DNA of 62,707 nucleotides from Mongoliibacter sp. (GTDB taxonomy: Bacteria > Bacteroidota > Bacteroidia > Cytophagales > Cyclobacteriaceae): positions 1 through 62,707 of the forward strand of contig NZ_REBN01000256.1 of assembly GCF_007692705.1 (NCBI RefSeq). Direction: 5' to 3'. Made by a program: the position numbers and the translations under genes. The notes below the pieces were generated by a model. It was given only the letters and a program-made list of their open reading frames with translations, ran no database searches and was not told the DNA's origin. This document shows, piece after piece, positions 26,829 through 34,012 of this stretch. Within the stretch, counting starts at the first letter, position 1, and each line of letters opens with the position of its first letter.

Positions 26829-27248
26829 ATGTATCCAGAAGAATTGATAGCACCAATGCGTGCAGAATTGACAGATGTAGGTTTTCAGGAATTCAGAACC
26901 TCAGAGGATGTAGAAAATCACCTCAAAGAACATAAAGGCACAACCTTTATCGTAATCAACTCCGTATGCGGATGTGCTGCAGGAGCTGCAAGACCAGGAG
27001 TAAGGTATGCTTTAGATAAAAGCGATGCTAAACCAAGTGTTTTGGCAACAGTATTTGCAGGAAATGACAAGGGCGCAGTAGACTCTGTTAGAAAACATCA
27101 CCTCCCTTATCCACCGTCTTCCCCAGCAATGGCTTTATTTAAAGATGGAGAATTGGTGCATTTTGTAGAAAGACATCATATAGAAGGTCGTAATGCTCAA
27201 ATGATAGGTGATCATTTGGTTGAAGTTTTCGATCATTTCTGTAAATAA
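26829..27248 (+). CDS. BrxA/BrxB-family bacilliredoxin (DUF1094)
   Basis: This 139-residue thioredoxin-fold protein carries the CGC motif in NSVCGCAAGAARPG (about 52-56), with the wider family pattern VINSVCGCAAG and HHIEGRNAQMIGDHL. In Firmicutes such proteins remove bacillithiol from oxidised proteins. Here it closes the suf block, 23 bases after sufT, so it may protect or repair thiols during cluster assembly. Which low-molecular-weight thiol it uses in this organism cannot be seen. A UUCG-loop terminator follows at once. Confidence 0.92.
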   Translation: MYPEELIAPMRAELTDVGFQEFRTSEDVENHLKEHKGTTFIVINSVCGCAAGAARPGVRYALDKSDAKPSVLATVFAGNDKGAVDSVRKHHLPYPPSSPAMALFKDGELVHFVERHHIEGRNAQMIGDHLVEVFDHFCK

Positions 27249-27274
27249 AAAATGCCCTTCGGGGCTTTTTTTTT
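27249..27274 (+). terminator. terminator of the suf operon
   Basis: GCCC-TTCG-GGGC with a stable c(UUCG)g tetraloop is followed by nine T, one base after the bacilliredoxin stop. The stem is short but the U tract is strong. Confidence 0.85.
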
Positions 27275-27552
27275 GCTAAAAAAATATAGTAGCTTCGTGA
27301 GATAAGTGCGAAATATTATTTTGACAATCTATTTTTATCATAATTAATCCAATGAGGTTTGACATTAATAAAACCGAAAAGGCTTAAAGATCAAGAGATT
27401 TCTTCAACTACCTTCTCTTGGACACTTATACCGGAATATGGGTTATTGAAATAATAAATAGTTTAAAAAACACCTGTTTTTACTAACTTAAGCACTTTAA
27501 ATACAGTTAATAATTTTGAAACAATAAACTGAAAAATAAATAATATATACTT
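27275..27552. other. intergenic region before citrate synthase
   Basis: No gene is visible. An inverted repeat CAAGAGA (27392-27398) / TCTCTTG (27414-27420) could be a protein-binding site or hairpin. The citrate synthase -7 box lies near the end. Confidence 0.5.
27511..27518 (+). promoter_or_regulatory. -7 box for citrate synthase
   Basis: TAATTTTG is an exact TAnnTTTG match 34 bases before the start codon. No clear -33 element was found. Confidence 0.5.
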
Positions 27553-28842
27553 ATGGCCGAAATAGCTAAGTTATCTTACGGAGGAAAGGAATACGAACTT
27601 CCGATTATTGAAGGTACTGAGAATGAAAAAGCAATTGACATCGCCAAACTAAGAGCGCAATCTGGTTTGATCACCATTGACCCAGGCTTCAAAAACACGG
27701 GATCAACGACAAGCTCCATTACTTTTTTGGACGGTGAAAACGGAATTTTAAGGTATCGGGGATATAGAATTGAGGATCTTGCAGAAAAGTCATCTTTCTT
27801 GGAGGTTGCTTATTTGTTGATTTACGATCATCTTCCCTCACAAGCCGAATACCAGAATTTCACTCGAGAAATCACTACCCATACATTGGTGCATGAAGAC
27901 ATCAAGAAAATACTTGACGGATTCCCTTCCAATTCACATCCAATGGGTGTATTGTCGTCATTGATCTGTTCACTTACGGCATTCTATCCAGAATCCCTTG
28001 ATCCTGCACGTAATGAAGATGCAGTGAACCTAAGCATTATTAGGCTATTGGCCAAAATGCCAACTTTCGCTGCTTGGGCATACAAAAACGAAGTAGGCCA
28101 TCCTGTAAATTATCCAGATAACAGTCTGGATTATTGTTCAAACTTCTTGAAGATGATGTTTGCTCTTCCTGCTGAAAGATACGATGTAGATCCAGTAGTT
28201 GCCAAAGCAATGGACCAACTCTTGATCCTCCATGCAGACCACGAACAAAACTGCTCTACTTCAACTGTTAGGATCGTAGGATCTTCTCAAGCCAGCATCT
28301 ATGCATCCATATCAGCAGGCATCAATGCGCTTTGGGGGCCACTTCACGGAGGTGCAAACCAGGCAGTAATTGAAATGCTGGAAGCCATCAAAGCTGATGG
28401 AGGAGATACTAAAAAATTCCTTGATAAGGCAAAAGACAAGAATGATCCTTTCAGGTTGATGGGCTTTGGACATAGGGTTTACAAAAACTTTGATCCAAGG
28501 GCAAAAATCATCAAAAAGGCAGCAGATGACGTGTTGGCTAAATTGGGTGTAAATGATCCTGTCCTGGATATTGCAAAGGAATTGGAGCATGCAGCTTTAA
28601 ATGATCAGTACTTTGTAGATAGAAAGCTTTATCCAAACGTAGATTTCTACTCAGGAATTATATACAGGGCATTGGGAATACCTACAGACATGTTCACCGT
28701 ACTATTTGCCATGGGAAGACTTCCAGGCTGGATCGCTCAGTGGAAAGAAATGAGAGAAAATGGTGAGCCGATAGGAAGACCACGTCAAATATATACTGGA
28801 GAGACAGAAAGAGATTATGTTTCAATGAACAGAAGAGGTTAA
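27553..28842 (+). CDS. gltA: citrate synthase
   Basis: This 429-residue enzyme condenses acetyl-CoA and oxaloacetate at the entry to the TCA cycle. Active-site blocks are intact: LHADHEQNCSTSTVR, GPLHGGANQAVIEML with the catalytic His, and GFGHRVYKNFDPRA with His and Arg. The N-terminal beta-rich extension and length are those of the Gram-negative hexameric (type II) enzyme. It is a single-gene unit with a -7 box upstream and a strong terminator downstream. Confidence 0.98.
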   Translation: MAEIAKLSYGGKEYELPIIEGTENEKAIDIAKLRAQSGLITIDPGFKNTGSTTSSITFLDGENGILRYRGYRIEDLAEKSSFLEVAYLLIYDHLPSQAEYQNFTREITTHTLVHEDIKKILDGFPSNSHPMGVLSSLICSLTAFYPESLDPARNEDAVNLSIIRLLAKMPTFAAWAYKNEVGHPVNYPDNSLDYCSNFLKMMFALPAERYDVDPVVAKAMDQLLILHADHEQNCSTSTVRIVGSSQASIYASISAGINALWGPLHGGANQAVIEMLEAIKADGGDTKKFLDKAKDKNDPFRLMGFGHRVYKNFDPRAKIIKKAADDVLAKLGVNDPVLDIAKELEHAALNDQYFVDRKLYPNVDFYSGIIYRALGIPTDMFTVLFAMGRLPGWIAQWKEMRENGEPIGRPRQIYTGETERDYVSMNRRG

Positions 28843-28861
28843 TCCCTCATAGACCAAAGTT

Positions 28862-28891
28862 AAAGCCTCTGAGAATCTCAGGGGCTTTTTT
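28862..28891 (+). terminator. terminator after citrate synthase
   Basis: AAAGCCTCTGAG (28862-28873), loop AAT, then CTCAGGGGCTTT (28877-28888) with one T-G pair and a following T run. Confidence 0.9.
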
Positions 28892-28998
28892 AATTTGAAA
28901 TCTTCTGAACTTTTAGGTTTCAAAAATTGACACCCATAACCTGAAATATTGTTCTTTAAATTTTATTCGTCAAAATCTCCATAAAATAATTCTTTGAC

Positions 28999-29006
28999 TA
29001 TATTTG
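28999..29006 (+). promoter_or_regulatory. -7 box for acyl-CoA-binding protein gene
   Basis: TATATTTG matches the -7 consensus 29 bases before the ATG at 29036. It overlaps the upstream TTG candidate start, which supports the later start. Confidence 0.45.
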
Positions 29007-29035
29007 GAAACTCAAACAAGAAAACGAGTTTACCA

Positions 29036-29296
29036 ATGGAAGCAAAAACCCTTCAAGAAGCTGTAGCCCTAACCAAAAATTTCACTTCTAAGCCTAGTAA
29101 TGATGAATTACTAAAAATTTATAGTTTTTATAAGCAAGCAACAGAAGGAGATAATGAGGAAGAGAGACCTACCGGTTTTGATTTTGTAGCAGCAGCCAAA
29201 TACAATGCGTGGTTATCTTTAAAAGGAAAATCAAAAGAAGAAGCAGAATCCGAATACATTTCGTTGATCAATAAACTTTCAGAAAAATACATCTGA
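29036..29296 (+). CDS. acyl-CoA-binding protein (ACBP)
   Basis: From the ATG at 29036 the protein has 86 residues, the exact size of the classic four-helix ACBP fold. Hallmarks include LKIYSFYKQATEGD, PTGFDFVAAAKYNAWLSLKG and the final helix with SEYISLINKL. It binds long-chain acyl-CoA esters in the cytoplasm and buffers them for lipid metabolism. ACBPs are common in eukaryotes and patchy in bacteria, but regularly present in Bacteroidota. A longer reading from a TTG at 28994 would overlap its promoter box and is unlikely. Confidence 0.92.
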   Translation: MEAKTLQEAVALTKNFTSKPSNDELLKIYSFYKQATEGDNEEERPTGFDFVAAAKYNAWLSLKGKSKEEAESEYISLINKLSEKYI

Positions 29297-29360
29297 CAAA
29301 ATATTTTATGCGTCAAATAAAAAATTCGTGTAAAATATTCTAAATAGTTTTAGAATAAAG

Positions 29361-29391
29361 TTGGTATTCAAAATATTTTATCATACTTTTG
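29361..29391 (+). promoter_or_regulatory. promoter of DEAD-box helicase gene
   Basis: TTG at 29361-29363 and TACTTTTG at 29384-29391, spaced by 20 bases, fit the Bacteroidota -33/-7 promoter. Transcription should start near 29397, giving a leader of about 100 bases that contains the hairpin at 29428-29493. Confidence 0.6.
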
Positions 29392-29427
29392 TACCCGAAT
29401 TAATTAAGAACATTTTTCACACCGTGG

Positions 29428-29493
29428 GTTTCCTTACTGTCGCTTAGATCTGGGATACTTCTAGGAAATCATGGTTTGAAGAAGTAAGGAAAC
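29428..29493 (+). promoter_or_regulatory. leader hairpin masking the ribosome binding site of the helicase gene
   Basis: GTTTCCTTACT (29428-29438) is a perfect 11-base reverse complement of AGTAAGGAAAC (29483-29493). The right arm contains AAGGA (29486-29490), a Shine-Dalgarno match 8 bases from the helicase ATG, so pairing would hide it. An inner helix CTTAGA (29443-29448) / TCTAGG (29460-29465) can form in the loop. A two-codon mini-ORF, ATG GTT TGA (29471-29479), sits between the arms. This looks like a cis-regulatory RNA for cold response or self-control; that role is inference. Confidence 0.65.
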
Positions 29494-29498
29494 ATTTC

Positions 29499-31259
29499 AT
29501 GGAACAAGAATTATTATTCTCAGACCTTGGGATTTCTAGTGAAATCCTAAAGGCAGTGGAAGAGATGGGCTATACCCACCCTTCAACTATTCAATCACAA
29601 TCAATCCCTTTTATGCTGGAAGGCAAGGATGTCATCGGACAGGCTCAAACGGGCACCGGTAAGACAGCTGCTTTTGGTATTCCAATCATCGACAATGTAG
29701 ATGCAAGTATCAATAAGCCTCAGGCTTTGATTCTTTGCCCTACCAGAGAGTTGGCGGTACAGGTAGAAGGAGAGATTGTGAAATTATCAAAATATAAAAG
29801 AGGCATATCTTCTACCTGTATTTATGGTGGAGAAGCTATTGATCGTCAGATCAGAAGCTTGAAAAAAGGTGTGCAGATTGTAGTGGGAACTCCCGGAAGG
29901 ATCATGGATCACATGGATAGAGGAACACTCAAACTAGACCTGGTTCGTATCATCGTTTTAGATGAGGCAGATGAAATGCTTGACATGGGTTTCAGAGAAG
30001 ATATTGAAAACATCCTTAGCGAATGTCCTGAAGAAAGACAGACTGTCTTTTTCTCGGCAACCATGCCTAAGCCAATTCTAGATCTTACCAAAAAATTCCA
30101 GGACAATCCTGAGGTGGTTAGGGTTTTAAGAAAGGAACTGACTGTAGAAAATATCTCTCAAGAGTATTATGAAGTTAAACCATCCTTGAAGATGGAATTA
30201 ATGAGCAGGTTGATGAACCTGAATCAATACGCCTTGAGTGTAGTTTTTTGTAATACTAAAAGAGTAACTGATGAGGTTACTGAAGAATTGGTAGCTAGAG
30301 GCATAGGCGCTGAAGCACTTCATGGAGACTTGTCTCAGGCACAGCGTACCAAAGTAATGAACAAATTCCGTAAGGGACATGTATCTGTCTTGGTAGCAAC
30401 TGATGTAGCAGCAAGAGGAATTGATGTGGATAATGTTGAAGCAGTATTCAATTTTGACCTACCATTGGACGAAGAGAACTACGTACACAGGATCGGTAGA
30501 ACTGGCAGAGCTGGTAAATCAGGGACCGCCATCAACTTTATCACTGGAAGAAAAGACATGTTCAGGGTGAAGGATATTGAGAAGTTTATCAAAACTACCA
30601 TCACTAAAATGTCACCTCCTTCTGTGGCTGATTTGATTGACCTCAAAAAGCAACAGCTTGTGAAAAATGTCCACAGACTTTTAAGCAAGGAAGAAGACAA
30701 CAGGTTTTATGAAGAAACTATCGGTCAAATGCTTGCCGAAGGTCTTACTGTAGAGCAGGTTATGCTTGGTCTTACCAAAATGCAAATGGCAGATGCTGTT
30801 AGTGAAATGCAGGACCAAAATTTCGATCTTGATCTCAGCAGAGACAGAGACAGAGGCAGCAGCAGAGGCAGAGATGGCGAAAGAAGAGGTAGAGAAAGAG
30901 ATAGAGGTAGCCGTTTTGAAAGAGGTGGACGAGGAGAAAGAAGCGAAAGAGGAGAAAGAGGTGAGCGAGGCGAAAGAGGCGAAAGAAGAAGATCAACCCG
31001 TGAAAAAGGAGTTAAAGAGCCAGGTATGGCGAGACTTTTTCTTAACCTAGGTAAAAAAGATAGGATCCGTCCAAATGATATCGTCGGAGCAATTGCCGGA
31101 GAAACCGGACTTGAAGGACGAAACATCGGAGGAATCGACATTTTTGATAATTTCTCTTTCGTAGATGTTCCTCAAAAAGATGCTGATCACGTGATCAAGG
31201 TAATGAAGAACAACACTATCAAAGGAAAATCCGTTAATATGGAAATTTCCAAAGGATAA
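29499..31259 (+). CDS. DEAD-box ATP-dependent RNA helicase, CsdA/DeaD type
   Basis: This 586-residue RNA helicase unwinds RNA in ribosome assembly and mRNA turnover, often in the cold. The Q motif is near 7-36, Walker A AQTGTGKTA near 51-59, PTRELA near 85, DEAD in VLDEADEMLDMG near 150, SAT near 185 and HRIGRTGRAGKSG near 331-343. After the core comes a helical dimerisation-like stretch, then a low-complexity tail of repeated RG/RGE units (about 448-510), then an RNA-binding DbpA-like domain (about 515-585). The tail is acidic-basic alternating rather than RGG. Its leader hairpin covers the ribosome binding site. Confidence 0.95.
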   Translation: MEQELLFSDLGISSEILKAVEEMGYTHPSTIQSQSIPFMLEGKDVIGQAQTGTGKTAAFGIPIIDNVDASINKPQALILCPTRELAVQVEGEIVKLSKYKRGISSTCIYGGEAIDRQIRSLKKGVQIVVGTPGRIMDHMDRGTLKLDLVRIIVLDEADEMLDMGFREDIENILSECPEERQTVFFSATMPKPILDLTKKFQDNPEVVRVLRKELTVENISQEYYEVKPSLKMELMSRLMNLNQYALSVVFCNTKRVTDEVTEELVARGIGAEALHGDLSQAQRTKVMNKFRKGHVSVLVATDVAARGIDVDNVEAVFNFDLPLDEENYVHRIGRTGRAGKSGTAINFITGRKDMFRVKDIEKFIKTTITKMSPPSVADLIDLKKQQLVKNVHRLLSKEEDNRFYEETIGQMLAEGLTVEQVMLGLTKMQMADAVSEMQDQNFDLDLSRDRDRGSSRGRDGERRGRERDRGSRFERGGRGERSERGERGERGERGERRRSTREKGVKEPGMARLFLNLGKKDRIRPNDIVGAIAGETGLEGRNIGGIDIFDNFSFVDVPQKDADHVIKVMKNNTIKGKSVNMEISKG

Positions 31260-31303
31260 GTATTCATAATACAGTTTATAAATTATAAAGGTTAGTAATT
31301 TGG

Positions 31304-31339
31304 AAAGCGTAGTCCCTCAGGGATTGCGCTTTTTTTGTA
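31304..31339 (+). terminator. terminator after helicase gene
   Basis: AAGCG with AGTCCC pairs with GGGATT and CGCTT around a short loop, followed by seven T. Confidence 0.85.
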
Positions 31340-31388
31340 TGAGACAGAATTCAATTTCTGTGAATCACATGACTTTAATCATTTTTAC

Positions 31389-31396
31389 TAACTTTG
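31389..31396 (+). promoter_or_regulatory. -7 box for rsmE
   Basis: TAACTTTG is an exact TAnnTTTG match 32 bases before the rsmE ATG. Confidence 0.45.
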
Positions 31397-31428
31397 ATAA
31401 GTGCTACTTTTAGGAAAACAAAAAAATT

Positions 31429-32145
31429 ATGCAGCTTTTCTTCCACCAAAATATTCAAGACTCCACATTCCATTTGGATGCTGAAGAGTCCAGACACCTG
31501 ATAAAGGTACTCAGGAAACAACAGGGGGATCGGGTAAACTTCACAGATGGCAAAGGATGTCTCTTTGAATGCACCATCATTGACCCCAATCCAAAAAAAG
31601 CAAACATACAAATTGACCAAAGACTCTTCACCCCAGAGGACGATTATTACATTCACCTTGCCATAAGTCCTACTAAAAATTCAGAACGTATGGAATGGAT
31701 GGTTGAAAAACTCACGGAAATAGGAGTTCATGAAATTACCTTTATGGAGTCAGAACATTCAGAACGAAGCAAACTGAAATTAGATCGGTTAGAAAAAAAG
31801 ATTATTGCTGCCTGTAAACAAAGTCTCAAAACCAGGGTTCCAAAACTAAATCCTGTCACTCCGATGATAGAATTGGTTCAGAATAAAAAATTTGATGAAT
31901 ACCAGCGTTTTATCGCTTATGTGGACAAAGAAAACGACCAACACCTTTTCGAAAAAATAGAAAAGGACAGAGCATATTTGATCCTGATCGGTCCAGAAGG
32001 AGACTTTTCCCAACAGGAACTCCAACTTGCTTTTGATCATATATTCCACCCCTGCTCTTTGGGGAAAAGCAGACTTCGGTCAGAAACAGCTGGTGTAGCA
32101 GCAGTGCATACAATCCAGTTAGTCAACAGCTTACCAAACATATGA
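31429..32145 (+). CDS. rsmE: 16S rRNA (uracil1498-N3)-methyltransferase
   Basis: This 238-residue SPOUT-class enzyme methylates U1498 of 16S rRNA. An N-terminal PUA-like domain (about 1-70) includes HLIKVLRKQQGDRVNFTDGKG. The C-terminal knotted domain carries LILIGPEGDFSQQEL and SLGKSRLRSETAGVAAVH, the SAM-binding knot. KNSERMEWMVEKLTEIGV is also typical. It has its own promoter box and sits downstream of the helicase terminator. Confidence 0.95.
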   Translation: MQLFFHQNIQDSTFHLDAEESRHLIKVLRKQQGDRVNFTDGKGCLFECTIIDPNPKKANIQIDQRLFTPEDDYYIHLAISPTKNSERMEWMVEKLTEIGVHEITFMESEHSERSKLKLDRLEKKIIAACKQSLKTRVPKLNPVTPMIELVQNKKFDEYQRFIAYVDKENDQHLFEKIEKDRAYLILIGPEGDFSQQELQLAFDHIFHPCSLGKSRLRSETAGVAAVHTIQLVNSLPNI

Positions 32146-32283
32146 AAAAAGCTACCCGAGACAGCCGGGCATGACAACCGAGTGCCTAACATTAAAGAGT
32201 GCCCGATGGTTACAATTATGAATCTTTCACAACCCGTGATAAGCAATCGAAATGACCATTATTAAACATCAAATTAAAAACAG

Positions 32284-32769
32284 ATGAAAAAACTACCTAT
32301 ATTATTATTATCAACATTTTTTATTTACGCTTGTCAGCCACAGGAAAAATCCACTGCTGTGGGACCGGAAGGCTGGCTTGAAGGAACCACTGAGGAAAAA
32401 CTCGACGAAGTGGCACATCAGCTTGGTGGCTTTAGCCGAACAATGGTAGAGGTCTCCTATCGCTATTCAGAGCTTTACTGGGCAGGAATGGATGAAAATT
32501 GGGGTTATGCTGACCATCAAGTGGAGCACATCATAGAAGCCATGGAAGATGGTCTAAAAAGAAGGCCTGTTAGGGCTGAGTCCTCCGAATCCTTTATGGA
32601 AGAGACTTTGCCCATGATGGAAGAAATTATCAAAAAAGAAAATAAGGAAGAGTTTATCAAAGGTTTTCAGATGCTTACTTCCGCTTGCAATGCCTGTCAT
32701 GCAAAGGAGGGGGAGTCTTTTATCATGATTCAGACTCCTGAAAACAGAACTTCTCCGGTCAGGTTTTGA
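32284..32769 (+). CDS. c-type-cytochrome-like lipoprotein with CxxCH motif
   Basis: This 161-residue protein has a lipoprotein signal peptide (lipobox FIYAC, Cys17). One heme-attachment motif, CNACH, sits near the C-terminus (about 137-141), with a Met in SFIMIQTP that could be the distal ligand. The long helical stretch before it (about 30-130) resembles the four-helix arrangement of class II cytochrome c, where CxxCH is also C-terminal. It probably carries one heme in the periplasm. I do not recognise a named family, and a redox partner is not visible nearby. Confidence 0.72.
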   Translation: MKKLPILLLSTFFIYACQPQEKSTAVGPEGWLEGTTEEKLDEVAHQLGGFSRTMVEVSYRYSELYWAGMDENWGYADHQVEHIIEAMEDGLKRRPVRAESSESFMEETLPMMEEIIKKENKEEFIKGFQMLTSACNACHAKEGESFIMIQTPENRTSPVRF

Positions 32770-32783
32770 AATAAATAGCTTTG

Positions 32784-32818
32784 AATGCTTCATTTCGAAA
32801 AGTGAAGCATTTATTTTT
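32784..32818 (+). terminator. terminator after cytochrome-like gene
   Basis: AATGCTTCA (32784-32792) pairs with TGAAGCATT (32803-32811), extended inward by TTT-CGA-AAA, and a T-rich run follows. Confidence 0.85.
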
Positions 32819-32855
32819 ATAGCCCCTATTTATACCAAATAATTGAACCTCCCGG

Positions 32856-34004
32856 ATGGAAAGTGAAGAAAAGACAGTAGTGGAAGAAGAAAAATCAGAA
32901 AATACGTTAAACAATAGTTTATCCATCTATCTCACTACAGATGAAGATGACGAAAGGCCTGTGTATTTGGCTGGGAATTTCAATGATTGGGTTACTCAGG
33001 ATAGGAGCTTTCAACTGACACGAGTAGAGGAGGGTAAATATACATTTCGCTTCCCTGAAGGTTTCAGCTTTCCAGATCAATTGATTTACAAATTCACCAA
33101 AGGTGATTGGTCAGAAGTAGAAATCGACAGGTATGGAAATAAAACCCTTAACAGGTTTTCTGACCTCAAAACTGGCATACAGGAAGAGCATGTCCCCAAA
33201 TGGAGAAAAAACTGGCTTCCTTACAGACCGAGTCAACTGCCTAAAGTACACCTGATCTCGGAAGAGTTTGAAATCCCCCAGCTCAAAAAAACCAGGAAAA
33301 TATGGGCCTTGCTGCCACATGATTATGAAACAAGTGATGAACACTATCCTGTTCTTTATTTGCAAGATGCCCAAAATCTTTTTAATGAAAATGCCCCTTA
33401 TGGGAATTGGCAGATTGATAAAAAGCTGGCAGTAATGTCTGATTATGGCATTGGGAAAATCATCATCATTGCTATAGAACACGGAGAAAAAGAGCGGGTG
33501 CTGGAGTATAATTTTGGCAAAACCCTGCTTGGCCAAGGACAGGGTAAAAAGTACATCAGGTTTGTTACGGACACCCTGAAACCTTTTGTCGACAAAAACT
33601 TTAGAACCAAACCAGAAAGGGAGTTTACCGGCATAGGAGGCAGTAGTATGGGAGGATTGGTCAGTATTTTCTCAGGCTTGATTTATCCGGAAGTTTATGG
33701 AAAACTCATGATATTTTCTCCATCTCTTTGGGTAATTCCAAAAATCAAATTTCCCTTCCTAGACTTCTTTGAACCAATGGAAACCAAAATTTACCTCTAT
33801 GCGGGAGGTGATGAAAGTGAAACTATGGTAAAACACACTAAGAAGTTTAAGAAGAGACTCCTCAAAAGAGAAAGTATCAGAGAAAAAATGAAGGTGAAGC
33901 TCAGTATCAATGAGGAAGGCAAGCACAGTGAAACCTATTGGTCTGATGAATTTCCAAAGGCAATAGAGTGGCTCTTTTTCTCAAATAAAGAGGGTAATAT
34001 TTAA
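32856..34004 (+). CDS. esterase D-type alpha/beta hydrolase with N-terminal CBM48/AMPK-like domain
   Basis: This 382-residue protein has no signal peptide. Residues about 25-115 resemble a glycogen-binding/early-set domain (VYLAGNFNDWVTQ and the KFTKGDWSEVEID strand). Residues about 140-375 form an esterase of the enterochelin-esterase/Esterase D family: IWALLPHDYE, YPVLYLQDAQNLF, and nucleophile GGSSMGG with Ser264. The His in EGKHSETYW likely completes the triad. It begins a tight unit, 8 bases before an M17 aminopeptidase and then an ATP-grasp ligase. Cytoplasmic cleavage of an ester or amide intermediate is inferred from context; the substrate is unknown. Confidence 0.85.
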   Translation: MESEEKTVVEEEKSENTLNNSLSIYLTTDEDDERPVYLAGNFNDWVTQDRSFQLTRVEEGKYTFRFPEGFSFPDQLIYKFTKGDWSEVEIDRYGNKTLNRFSDLKTGIQEEHVPKWRKNWLPYRPSQLPKVHLISEEFEIPQLKKTRKIWALLPHDYETSDEHYPVLYLQDAQNLFNENAPYGNWQIDKKLAVMSDYGIGKIIIIAIEHGEKERVLEYNFGKTLLGQGQGKKYIRFVTDTLKPFVDKNFRTKPEREFTGIGGSSMGGLVSIFSGLIYPEVYGKLMIFSPSLWVIPKIKFPFLDFFEPMETKIYLYAGGDESETMVKHTKKFKKRLLKRESIREKMKVKLSINEEGKHSETYWSDEFPKAIEWLFFSNKEGNI

Positions 34005-34012
34005 ATCAATTT

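Noticed and set aside
30725-31141. 138-codon leucine/serine-rich frame opposite the helicase tail
   Set aside because: The repetitive composition simply mirrors the RG/RGE repeat DNA of the helicase.
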